Shown here piece after piece: positions 26,261-34,800 of a DNA stretch of 64,000 nt. Below the pieces are notes generated by a model. It ran no database searches and was not told the DNA's origin. It worked only from the letters and a program-made list of their open reading frames with translations. This DNA comes from UBA5614 sp034678545 (GTDB taxonomy: Bacteria > Cloacimonadota > Cloacimonadia > Cloacimonadales > Cloacimonadaceae). The translations under genes and the position numbers were made by a program. The stretch covers positions 86,142-150,141 of the forward strand of contig JAXDBS010000029.1 in the NCBI GenBank assembly GCA_034678545.1, in the 5' to 3' direction. Each line of letters begins with the position of its first letter. Position 1 is the first letter of the stretch.

Positions 26261-27865
26261 TTATTTGACCAGGACGATCTTCTTGCTGGCGGTGTATTTG
26301 CCGCTGCTCATCCGGTAGTAGTAGATGCCGGAATTGACGGACTTGCCGTTGCTGTCCTTGCCGTCCCAGGTCTGCCAGTTGACGCCGGCCTTGCCTTCAT
26401 TGCTGAAGCTTCTGACCAGCTGGCCCTTGACGTTGAAGATCTCGATCTTGACGGAAGCTGCCTTATCCAGGGTGTAATTGAACCTGGTGGAGCCGGTGAA
26501 GGGATTGGGATAGGCGTTGCCCAGGGCGGTCACCATGGGAACGACCGGGATCACGTTCTCTTCGCCTTCCTCGCCGACCACCACGCTGATGGGGCCGAAG
26601 AACTGGCTGCTGCCGTCCAGGTCCACGCTTTCCAGCCAGTAGTAGTAGGTGTTGTCTCCATCCAGCTCGTCATCGCGCAGGTTGTAGGTGATCTGGGTGC
26701 CGTTGGCGCTGCCGGAGGTGATCGGGCTGGTGTTCATGGTCAGGGCAGTGCTCATCTCCCGCGAATTATTGCGCAGGACATAATAGCCCAGGTGATTGGT
26801 CTCTGATTCCACGACCCAGGTCAGCTCGACAAAGAAACCGGCCGCGTAGATCGCCGTGAAGGAACTCAGTTCCACCGGCAGGTCGGGATCTTCGGGTCCG
26901 TAGTAAATGATCACTTCTACGCCTGCTGCGCCGATGGGGACACCCGGCAGCTGGATCGGGCCGGGGGCCATGGCGGGATAAGGAATGCCGTGGTACCAGA
27001 TGCCTTCCCAGTAATACTTGACCCACCAGGGGCCGTAATATTCGGGTTCCATCATCGGGGAGAAGGTAAGGTTGGCGGCCCAGGGATCGTCCCCCTCGTC
27101 CGCGTACAACATCAGGCCGAAGGTGTTGGTGCCGTCGCAGGCGGAATTGGGCGGAAACACGGGCAGCGAGTCATATTCCACCACTTCATAGAAAATGTCA
27201 AAGAAGGATTCGGGAGGGCTGAACACATTGACTCCGGGTACCGGCATTCCGGCCGGAGCGGCGATCGCCTCGGTTTCATCGGGCTCGATCATTGGCTCAG
27301 GCTCTTCAAACGGTTCCCAGGGACCCCAGGCATAGGACGGGACAAAGGGGCTGATGGTTTGATTGGTGGTGGTGGTAATCGTGTAAAGAGCAGTAAAAGC
27401 CATGCTCTTGGTAGCCATGGCGATCTGGTTGTGATTGAAGATCCGGATGAACACCCGGTCGCCCTGGTGAGTGTTGCCAAGGGCTGAACCGACAGGGTCA
27501 AAACCAGCCGCGGCCGGTGACCAGGCTCCGGTCGGCGCCAGGCCAACCACGCCTTGGGTGTTGCCGGGGGTTACATTCCCAACCGCTAATTCATCATCAC
27601 CAGTAGGCCCGTGGGTTACGGGATCCAGCGGGGAGATGACGCCGTCGCCGCCGTCCTTGTACCACTGGAATCTCCAGCGGTTGGCAGAGGTCGGGAAGGA
27701 ACTGGTGTAGGGCGCTCCCAGCAGGGGAATGGCCTCCAGGTCCAGGGCGGCCTTGGTCTGATTCGTGCCCGAGGAATCATAGAATCTCACTGTACAGGGT
27801 TGCGCAAACAACAACCCGATGCTCAACAGAGCGGTAAAGACGAGTAGATACTTAATCTTGTTCAT
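26261..27865 (-). CDS. Secreted protein with shared N-terminal domain and T9SS C-terminal sorting domain
   Basis: A 534-residue exported protein: signal peptide (MNKIKYLLVFTALLSIGLLFAQ), the 185-residue domain VRFYDSSGTNQTKAALD to SYAWGPW also found at 21783 and 29515, a unique middle segment (EEPEPMIEPDETEAI to VEVIIYYGPED), then VPVELSSFTAIYAAG and a sorting domain with YPNPFTGSTRFNYTL, SGIYYYRMSSGKYTASKKIVLVK. The tail should route it through the type IX system to the cell surface. It begins 16 bases after copy A of the 231-residue gene, repeating the arrangement seen at 21783-25723. No enzymatic motif is visible. Confidence 0.82.
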   Translation of the reverse strand: MNKIKYLLVFTALLSIGLLFAQPCTVRFYDSSGTNQTKAALDLEAIPLLGAPYTSSFPTSANRWRFQWYKDGGDGVISPLDPVTHGPTGDDELAVGNVTPGNTQGVVGLAPTGAWSPAAAGFDPVGSALGNTHQGDRVFIRIFNHNQIAMATKSMAFTALYTITTTTNQTISPFVPSYAWGPWEPFEEPEPMIEPDETEAIAAPAGMPVPGVNVFSPPESFFDIFYEVVEYDSLPVFPPNSACDGTNTFGLMLYADEGDDPWAANLTFSPMMEPEYYGPWWVKYYWEGIWYHGIPYPAMAPGPIQLPGVPIGAAGVEVIIYYGPEDPDLPVELSSFTAIYAAGFFVELTWVVESETNHLGYYVLRNNSREMSTALTMNTSPITSGSANGTQITYNLRDDELDGDNTYYYWLESVDLDGSSQFFGPISVVVGEEGEENVIPVVPMVTALGNAYPNPFTGSTRFNYTLDKAASVKIEIFNVKGQLVRSFSNEGKAGVNWQTWDGKDSNGKSVNSGIYYYRMSSGKYTASKKIVLVK

Positions 27866-27881
27866 AACTTAAACCTCACAT

Positions 27882-28577
27882 TTATTTGTTGATTCTGGGT
27901 TCTGTGCTTGCGCGGTTGACGGTCGGGGTCGAAACTTCGCCCCGGGCGGGGGGGTTGTAGGTCCAGGTGTAGCCCGTCCCCGAAGTGTAATACCAGTAAC
28001 CGTTGGTCGGTTCCAGCGGCAGCGGCGGATCAGCGTCGATGTACCAGCCGTAGCCGTCATACCAGGTCCAGTTGTAACCAAAAAACACGTCCTGGATCAT
28101 GTCGCCCTGGATCACGGAGGGGATCACCAACGTGTTGGGGTCCACATTCCGGCATTCGTTCAGGGAAAAACAGGTCCACCCGTTGGTCGGAACCGTGACC
28201 GTTACCGGCTGCGGGTCCACCGTGCCCAGAATATAATAACTGAAGGCGGGATTCGCGGTATCCCGGTAGACCCAGTAGGCTGAACCCACCTGCAAAGGCA
28301 GCGGCGGATCGGCGTCGATGTACCAGCCGTAGCCATCGTAATAGGTCCAGTTGTAACCGAAATAAACGTCCTGAAGCATGTCACCCTGGCTGAACTGCGT
28401 CCCGAATATGGCATCGGGCAGCAGGGAGTCGTAATTGAACGGCAGGGACATCACGCCCCAGGTGTTAGGACTCATGGTCTTCTTGAAATAACCCACCGTC
28501 TCCGAAGGGTCCGATTCCACTGCTGCAATTACCACAAAAGACATCACCAGCAGCATCACTAAGAGATATTTCTTCAT
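27882..28577 (-). CDS. Exported Tyr/Trp-rich protein of two internal repeats, copy A
   Basis: A 231-residue near-duplicate of 25028-25723. The signal peptide and both repeats are the same; differences are confined to a few residues (for example PLQVGS against PLELGS, and TPTVNRASTEPRINK at the end). It contains two GDM(L/I)QDV(Y/F)FGYNWT segments. The upstream 150 bases, including ribosome site, hairpin and promoter, are also copied. It heads a two-gene operon with 26261-27865. Function unknown. The sequence identity suggests a recent duplication or ongoing gene conversion. Confidence 0.8.
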   Translation of the reverse strand: MKKYLLVMLLVMSFVVIAAVESDPSETVGYFKKTMSPNTWGVMSLPFNYDSLLPDAIFGTQFSQGDMLQDVYFGYNWTYYDGYGWYIDADPPLPLQVGSAYWVYRDTANPAFSYYILGTVDPQPVTVTVPTNGWTCFSLNECRNVDPNTLVIPSVIQGDMIQDVFFGYNWTWYDGYGWYIDADPPLPLEPTNGYWYYTSGTGYTWTYNPPARGEVSTPTVNRASTEPRINK

Positions 28578-28599
28578 AATATTTCCTCCATATTATGAC

Positions 28600-28616
28600 C
28601 GATTGTTTTCCAATCG
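28600..28616 (-). promoter_or_regulatory. Leader hairpin before copy A of the 231-residue gene
   Basis: Minus strand: CGATTG-GAAAA-CAATCG, six Watson-Crick pairs and a five-base loop, positioned like the hairpin at 25746-25762. Confidence 0.5.
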
Positions 28617-28785
28617 CCTTCCGCAAAGCTGTCTGACAGCCAGCGAAAAGCAGCCTTAATCGCGACAACTGAAAATCTCTGCGCCCCGCCAAACCCTCTG
28701 GCAGAGCCACTTTGCTTCGAAACCACTAATCTGTTAACCATAAAAATTCTTTATCCACCCAAAATTCTTTTTGTTCTCTGTTGCA

Positions 28786-28813
28786 CTTATACAGAAGTGG
28801 AAAATCCTGTCAA
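28786..28813 (-). promoter_or_regulatory. Promoter of the copy-A operon
   Basis: Minus strand: TTGACA (28813-28808), 16-base spacer, TATAAG (28791-28786). Flanking bases differ from copy B while the two boxes and GGATTTTCCAC in the spacer are kept, which supports function. Confidence 0.65.
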
Positions 28814-29040
28814 ATCTTTTTTTCGCTTTTTTGGGGTTTTTTGGGGTGCCGGGTGACAATTGTCACAGGCATCTGTCTGTCGTAAAAGCAATTATCGATG
28901 CCGATATCTGCGATGATATCCAACTCCCGGTCCCTGGCCCGGCCTGCGCTCCTCCGTTTTATTGCCTGCCCGCCTCCGCATCTGGCGCGAACGGCTGATT
29001 TCAACGTTGCCAAAGGAGCTGCCCTTTTCGCTCCCAACAG

Positions 29041-29085
29041 CATTACTTACCCAATACGGACAAAGTCCGTATTGGGTAAGTAATG
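29041..29085. repeat. Perfect 21-base inverted repeat with a 3-base loop
   Basis: CATTACTTACCCAATACGGA plus C pairs exactly with its complement around AAA. The sequence after it, GGGTCCGTAGTGCAAGCA, recurs beside a decayed version at 53937-53999. There is no gene in the surrounding 28578-29514 gap. Confidence 0.8.
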
Positions 29086-29219
29086 GGTCCGTAGTGCAAG
29101 CAGGGGCCGAAAGTGTTTGCCTTAACGACAGACGGGGCGCCTGCAGTTACGGTGGCTGATGAAAACCGGGTCGCAGGGCGGGGCCCTACACAAAAAGGGG
29201 TGGTCGGGCGGGAGAAGAA

Positions 29220-29298
29220 AACAGGCTGGATCCCCTTCTCACACCCCAGCCGACTGCGTCTGCCGGGGACCCCGATCTGCGCGGGGATGACTGATTGC
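29220..29298. repeat. Dispersed repeat, inverse of 21421-21510
   Basis: It contains CCCCAGCCGACTGCGTCTGC and the GGGGACCCCGATCTGCGCGGG region. The complementary copy is at 21421-21510 and a short piece is at 45041-45082. Confidence 0.65.
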
Positions 29299-29316
29299 AT
29301 TCGCAGGAACGCCGGC

Positions 29317-29368
29317 GTAGGTACAGGCGTCCCGCCTGTACTGGACAAGCGGGGACGCTTGTCCCTAC
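29317..29368. repeat. Two-hairpin REP/BIME-like element
   Basis: GTAG, then hairpin GTACAGGCG-TCC-CGCCTGTAC (29321-29341), one base, hairpin GGACAAGCG-GGGA-CGCTTGTCC (29343-29364), then CTAC. This is two REP-type hairpins facing opposite ways with GTAG heads on the outside. Related elements are at 45161, 54441 and 55614. Confidence 0.75.
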
Positions 29369-29393
29369 ACCCGGAATGACAGCTGATGGAAAC

Positions 29394-29441
29394 GGGGCAG
29401 GGGGCGGAGCCCCATACAAAATAAGGGGCGGGCGGGCGGGA
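29394..29441. repeat. Dispersed repeat of the GGGGCGAAGCCCC family
   Basis: A copy with GGGGGCGGAGCCCCATAC, an A-rich stretch and GGGCGGGCGGG. It abuts the following terminator exactly as at 26143-26225. Confidence 0.75.
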
Positions 29442-29448
29442 AACAAAT

Positions 29449-29480
29449 AAAAAAACCCCGCCCACACAGGCGGGGTTTTA
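29449..29480 (-). terminator. Rho-independent terminator after the 743-residue-class protein gene
   Basis: Minus strand: AAAACCCCGCC, TGTGT, GGCGGGGTTTTTTT. Nearly identical to the terminator at 26194-26225. It lies 35 bases after the stop codon at 29515. Confidence 0.9.
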
Positions 29481-29514
29481 GGCTTGGCGCAGCCAAGGCT
29501 GCGTTGGTTATCAG

Positions 29515-31683
29515 TTATTTGACCAGGACGATCTTCTTGCTGGCGGTGTATTTGCCGCTGCTCATCCGGTAATAGTAGATGCCGGAGCTGACAGGTTTGC
29601 CGCTGTTGTCCCGGCCGTTCCAGTTGATCTTGTAGTAGCCGGACTTGTCGTGCTTGTTGCCGTAGCTCCAGACCAGCTGGCCCTTGAGGTTATAGATGCT
29701 GATCTGCACGTCTCCGGCGCTTTTCAGGGAATAGGGTATGGTCGTGACGGGATTGAAGGGATTGGGATAGGCGTCCTGCAGCTCTGTGACAGTCGGGATC
29801 AGGGGCGGGACAATCTCCTGGTCGCCGCTGCCCACCACCACGCTGATGGGGCCGAAGAACTGGCTGGTGCCGTCCAGGTCAACGCTTTCCAGCCAATAGT
29901 AGTAGGTCTGGTTGGCGTCGATCTGCTCATCCCGGAAGTTATAGGTGATCTGCTCGCCGCTGTTGCTGCCCGAGGAGATGGGGCTGGTGTTCAGCGTCGT
30001 GGCGGTGCCCATGTCTTCCGCGGTGTTGCGCAGGACGTAGTAGCCGAGGTGGTTGGTTTCGGACTGCACGACCCAAGTCAGCTCCACGAAGAAGCCGGCT
30101 GAAAAGATGGCCGTGAAGGAACTCAGTTCCACCGGGACGAAGGGATCATAACCCTGGCTGAAAATGATCTGGACGTCTTCCATAAAGGGAATGTCGGGCC
30201 AGGAAAGGGTTCCCGTGGTGGAAGGATAAGGCACCGCTTCATGCCAGGCACCGTTGTAATAGGCGATGGCATACCACTCGCCGGCAGGGAGGGTAACGGA
30301 CAGGCCCGTGTGGTCGGTCGGATACGCGGTTGACAGGTTCATGGCAAAGGCCTGGGTCACGTGGCCCAGCCCCGGAAAGAGCGGTACTTCTTCCTGAGGT
30401 ACAATGGTGTACTCGATCACCGGGGTCCCCGGCACTTCCTGCGTGGAAGGGGTATTGAACACAAAGGTGCCCAGGGGGCCGGCGCCGTCCGGATCAACGG
30501 GTTCGGGGAAGCCGGGTGTGATCAGCTGTGCGTCGCGGGTGGTGAAGGACCATGTGATGATGTCCTCGGCGTCCGCCTTGCTGCCGCTGCCCCGGCTGGC
30601 CGGATTCAGTTCCGCGCCTTTGTAACCGTTGGTCGGCACCACTTTCCAGCCGTAGATCGTGTTGTAATCCAGCAGCGGGATGTCATAGGCGTAATGGGTC
30701 ACGCCTGCCTCATAGGGGACCAGGACCGGCGGGGCGTCGTCCGGGAAATACACCTTGAACCCGGTGGCTAGCGCATAGCCGTCCAGCGGGATGTAATCCC
30801 AGGCCACCTGGCCGATGTAGGGCAGGACGCCGGTGGCGGAATTGGGCGGGGTGGGGTTGGTCGCCGTGTTCGGATTGAGCTTGCTCATGACGAAATCCAC
30901 GCTGTCAATGCCTGCCATCACATCCTCAAAGGTGTAGCTGGGAGGGGTGAAGATATACCCGAGCTTGGACGGTATTATGGTTATATCGGCGCCGGTCGGC
31001 ACGGAGAAATTGTACTGGCCGGTACTGGTGGTCACATAAGCAGGCAGTCCCGTGCAGGTTACCGACACTCCCGTAACAGAGAACACACTGGTGATGGTTC
31101 CGCTGACCAGGGGCGTGGTGGGTTTCTCAACCCAGGGCCCCCAGGCATAGGAAGGCACAAACGGACTGATGTTCTGCAGGCCGGTCGAGGTTATGGTATA
31201 TAACGCCGTGAAGGCCATGCTCTTGGTAGCTGACGCTATCTGGTTGTGGTTGAAGATCCGGATATACACCCTGTCTCCGACATGAGTGTTGCCAGATGAC
31301 GATCCTGCCGGGTCAAAGCCGGCCCCGGACGGCGTCCAGGCTCCGGTCGGGGCGAGGCCTACTGTTCCCTGCGTATTGCCGGGAATGGTGTTGCCGGTGG
31401 CAATCTCGTCATCTCCCCCGGGAGTGCCGTCAGCATTGAGCGGAGAGATGATACCGTCGCCGCCATCCTTGTACCACTGGAATCTCCAGCGGTTGGCAGA
31501 GGTCGGGAAGGTATTGGTATAAGGCGCTCCCAGCAGGGGAATGGCTTCCAGATCGAGGGCGGCCTTGGTCTGGTTGGTGCCCGATGAATCATAGAACCTG
31601 ACTGTAACAGGTGTGGTCTGAGCAAAAGCCGCAGCTATGCCCACCAGCGCGATAAAGACAAGCACAAATCTGATCTTGTTCAT
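29515..31683 (-). CDS. Secreted protein with shared N-terminal domain, Fn3-like region and T9SS tail
   Basis: A 722-residue exported protein. I start it at ATG 31683 (MNKIRFVLVFIALVGIAAAFAQ), because AAAGAGGTAAAT precedes it and the signal peptide begins there; the frame is open further upstream to 31749 without a ribosome site. Order: the 185-residue VRFYDSSGT to AYAWGPW domain, a carboxypeptidase-regulatory-like segment (GTITSVFSVTGVSVTC, YNFSVPTGADITIIPSKLGY), an Fn3-like region with PPNSATGVLPYIGQVAWDY, a VPVELSSFTAIFSAG module and a sorting tail with YPNPFNPVTTIPYSL and KKIVLVK. It lacks the 231-residue partner gene that precedes its two paralogues. Confidence 0.82.
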   Translation of the reverse strand: MNKIRFVLVFIALVGIAAAFAQTTPVTVRFYDSSGTNQTKAALDLEAIPLLGAPYTNTFPTSANRWRFQWYKDGGDGIISPLNADGTPGGDDEIATGNTIPGNTQGTVGLAPTGAWTPSGAGFDPAGSSSGNTHVGDRVYIRIFNHNQIASATKSMAFTALYTITSTGLQNISPFVPSYAWGPWVEKPTTPLVSGTITSVFSVTGVSVTCTGLPAYVTTSTGQYNFSVPTGADITIIPSKLGYIFTPPSYTFEDVMAGIDSVDFVMSKLNPNTATNPTPPNSATGVLPYIGQVAWDYIPLDGYALATGFKVYFPDDAPPVLVPYEAGVTHYAYDIPLLDYNTIYGWKVVPTNGYKGAELNPASRGSGSKADAEDIITWSFTTRDAQLITPGFPEPVDPDGAGPLGTFVFNTPSTQEVPGTPVIEYTIVPQEEVPLFPGLGHVTQAFAMNLSTAYPTDHTGLSVTLPAGEWYAIAYYNGAWHEAVPYPSTTGTLSWPDIPFMEDVQIIFSQGYDPFVPVELSSFTAIFSAGFFVELTWVVQSETNHLGYYVLRNTAEDMGTATTLNTSPISSGSNSGEQITYNFRDEQIDANQTYYYWLESVDLDGTSQFFGPISVVVGSGDQEIVPPLIPTVTELQDAYPNPFNPVTTIPYSLKSAGDVQISIYNLKGQLVWSYGNKHDKSGYYKINWNGRDNSGKPVSSGIYYYRMSSGKYTASKKIVLVK

Positions 31684-31777
31684 ATTTACCTCTTTATTGT
31701 TAATGACTGCAATCCAACTGTCTGACTTGCTGCATTTCTGCTTTGTCATTGTAGTATCCTATCCGACATTTTTTAAT

Positions 31778-31813
31778 AATGCTTCCACGCGGCATGCGCC
31801 GCGTGGAAGCATT
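31778..31813. other. Perfect 16-base stem-loop at the end of the giant gene
   Basis: AATGCTTCCACGCGGC pairs with GCCGCGTGGAAGCATT around ATGC. It ends 8 bases past the stop of the giant gene. There is no T-run on the minus side, so it may stabilise the mRNA end or terminate poorly; a role in decay protection is a guess. Confidence 0.6.
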
Positions 31814-31820
31814 TAATCAG

Positions 31821-34800
31821 TTATTTACCGGACGTATCCCGGAATCTCCTGTCGGCGTTGACGTCGGCAGGCTGGCTCAGGACTCTGTTGCGGGCAGCGC
31901 CCACGGCCACGACCCGGAAGTACCTGAAGTAATCCATGATCAGCATCGTATAATTGAAGCTGCTGGAGGTCGGGGTACCGATCAGGGACCAGCCGGACGG
32001 GAAGTCCGCGTAGGCGTCATAACTGGCATAGACCTTGTAGCTGGTGGCGTTTGCCACATCGTCCCAATCCAGCAATACCTGGTTGGGGGCCACGAAGGAG
32101 GCCGTCACCACCGGCGGTTCCGGAGGCACGATCTCTTCGGCCTTGATGTTGTCCACCGCCCAGTACCAGATCGAGCCGGTATCGCTGCCGTAGGCCCGGA
32201 AGCGGACCTGGAAGACAGAGCCGCCCACCTGGGCCGAGACATTGACCGTGCGGGTGGTCCAGGGGATGTCGCCGCTCTGGTTGTTGAGCACATCAACCTG
32301 CACCCAGTCGGTGCCGTCGAACACGTCAACGGCCAGGTTTTCGACCGTGGCGGTCAGGTTGTTGTCCAGCATGACGTCATACTTGAGGTTGAGCTCGCTG
32401 GCTGCCGTGGCGTCGATCTCCCAGCTGGTCAGGCTGTAATTATAACCGCTGGAGTTAATGGGAGAATAGTAGAACCTGGCAGCCGGGGTCGGGTTGCCGA
32501 CACTGGCGTTGACCGCCCAGTTGACCGAGGCGGGGGTCCAGAGGTTGGTGTCGAAGGAGCCGGAGACCCAGCTTTCGTTGAACGGCAGGGTAATGGGGGC
32601 CGGCTTGTCGATCTCGACCTCGACCGGGTTGGAATAGGATTCCCCGGTCTCATAAACGGCCTCGACTATGTAGACGTAGGTTCCGTTGGGCACGCTCAGG
32701 TCGTCATAGGCCAGCGTGGTGGAGGGAATGAGCCCCGTATTCAGCTGCGTGGTGCCGCGGTAGACGTTGAAGCCGGTCAGAGCCCTGGTATTGTCGGTTT
32801 GCAGTTGCTCAGCCACAGCCACAGCCGGAGCGGCCAGCGCGTCGACCCTTACGGGCAGGGACAGCAGCGGGGCTTCCCCTCTGGCGGGATCCGATGCCAC
32901 ATACGCTTCTATCAGCAGGTTATTACCGCCGTAGTTTTGCCATCTGCCACCATCACTCCAGACACAGCCCCTTTGGAATACCTCCGGCCCGTCGTCGATG
33001 GCGGCCGGAAAGGCCGTGGAATCGTAAGTCGGCACATAGTACCCGATCCAGATCGCCTCAGACCCGGTGATGGGCACCGGCGTGTTCAGCGTGATCTCGT
33101 TCCAGACGCTGACAGTGTGGGTCAGGGTTGAATCAACCACGATGGTGGTTGGTGTCAGGGTCGTGTCCGCCCCGGTCCAGACCCGGAGCTGGTAGGTGGT
33201 GTTGGCATAACTGGGCGCCTTGAAGTTGATCTTGGTGATGTTCTGCCCGCTGAAGCGCGCCAGGTCAGCTGTCGTGAACCGGGCGGCGGCGCTGAACGGA
33301 ACATAATCGTTGGGCTTGAAGTTCCAGGCATGCGTTTTGGTGGACCAGCCGATCCAGGGCGGCGTCAGGCCTGCTTGCATGCCCCAGGTCAGGTTGACGT
33401 TGTTATAGTCGCTGACGGCGGCTTCCAGGTTGACCGGGTAGCCGATCACTTCAGGGATGGCGTTGGCCACCAGCGGGACCTCGTGGGTCACCCGGGCGAT
33501 GTCGTCCACGATCTTCAGGGTCGTGCTCTTGGGCCCGGTCGAAGCGGGCTCGCAGGTCACCGTGAAGGTATAGGGCGTCTGCCAGGTTACCTCTTCGGAC
33601 AGGCCGGGGGCATCGACATCGAATTCAGCTGCGTCCCCGCCTTCCACATAGACACTGGTTACGTTGAACGGCACCGTGCCGCCGTTGGAAACCTCAAATT
33701 CGAACTCTGAGCTGTCATAAAGCTCCACCTCGCCGTAATTAAGCGAGTCGGGAGTGACCACGAAGACCGCGCTGTTGGGCAGCACGAACACATTGTAATT
33801 ATCCATGTCGAGGTACCAGTCCCCGGCTCCAAAGGTGCCGTCGAACCTGAGCACGATGCGGTCGCCGGAGGCGATCCCGTAACCGGTCAGATTAATCTGC
33901 ATCCTTGTCCAGTCGGTCGTGGCGGTATGATTGGTGCTGTTGACTGATCCGACCCGGGTGAAGGTGGCGCCGTAGTCCTCGGATACCGATACGTTGAGGG
34001 AATCGCCTGCTGACAGCTCCTTGGCTGTGAGAGGGCTTAACGGGTAGTTGATCAGGCGGTAATCGAACTCGAGGATGGTAACGTCGCCGGCAGGCCCCAG
34101 CAGCGGCATGGCGGCATAACAGACCTCGCCTGAAGAATCCAGGTTGCTGTACAGCCCGTAACTCGGATTGCCGTGAGTGGAGGAGATATACATGTTCGAG
34201 GATTTAGTCCAGCCGGCCGGCAGGGTGGTGCTGGACCCGAAGTCCTGCGCATAAGGCAGGGGCAGGGCCGGTTCAGTCTCCACGGTATTGAAATACCATA
34301 GCGGGCCGGTGGCTGTCTGGCCGATGTCGTTCTTGCAGACCACGCGCCAGAAGTAGCGGGTGTTGAGTGACAGGCTGGGCAGGACGCAGCTTTCCAGCGG
34401 CGAGGTCTGATTCTCGACGTATCTGGCGCCGGAGCTCAGATTGACCACGGCCAGGGAGTCGGGGGAGAAATAGACATCGACTTTGGTCACCGTGCCGTTG
34501 TTGCTCCAGGCCAGCTGTCCGCCGGGCATCTGTCCGGTGGCGGCCAGAGCCGGGCTGGGCGATTCGGGCTCTTCCGGATAGGTCGGCACCAGCTTGATTT
34601 CCACATCGTCAAACAAAGCGGAATATAGAGGAACACCGGGATTCTTATAGGCAAAGGTCGTTAGACCAGATACTGCGATGAACTCTGTGCTGTATTGAGC
34701 ATAGGTAAGAGATTCCATAACATGTGAAGTGATCAGCGTAAAGCTGCTTCCGTTCACATGGTCGGCCAGATAGCCGATATCAATCGGAGCACCCGCAGTA

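Noticed and set aside
31779..33131. Several plus-strand frames (also 37284-38138 and 41457-42221) opposite the giant gene
   Set aside because: They are antisense shadows of repetitive coding sequence; they start without ribosome sites and resemble each other only because the giant protein repeats.
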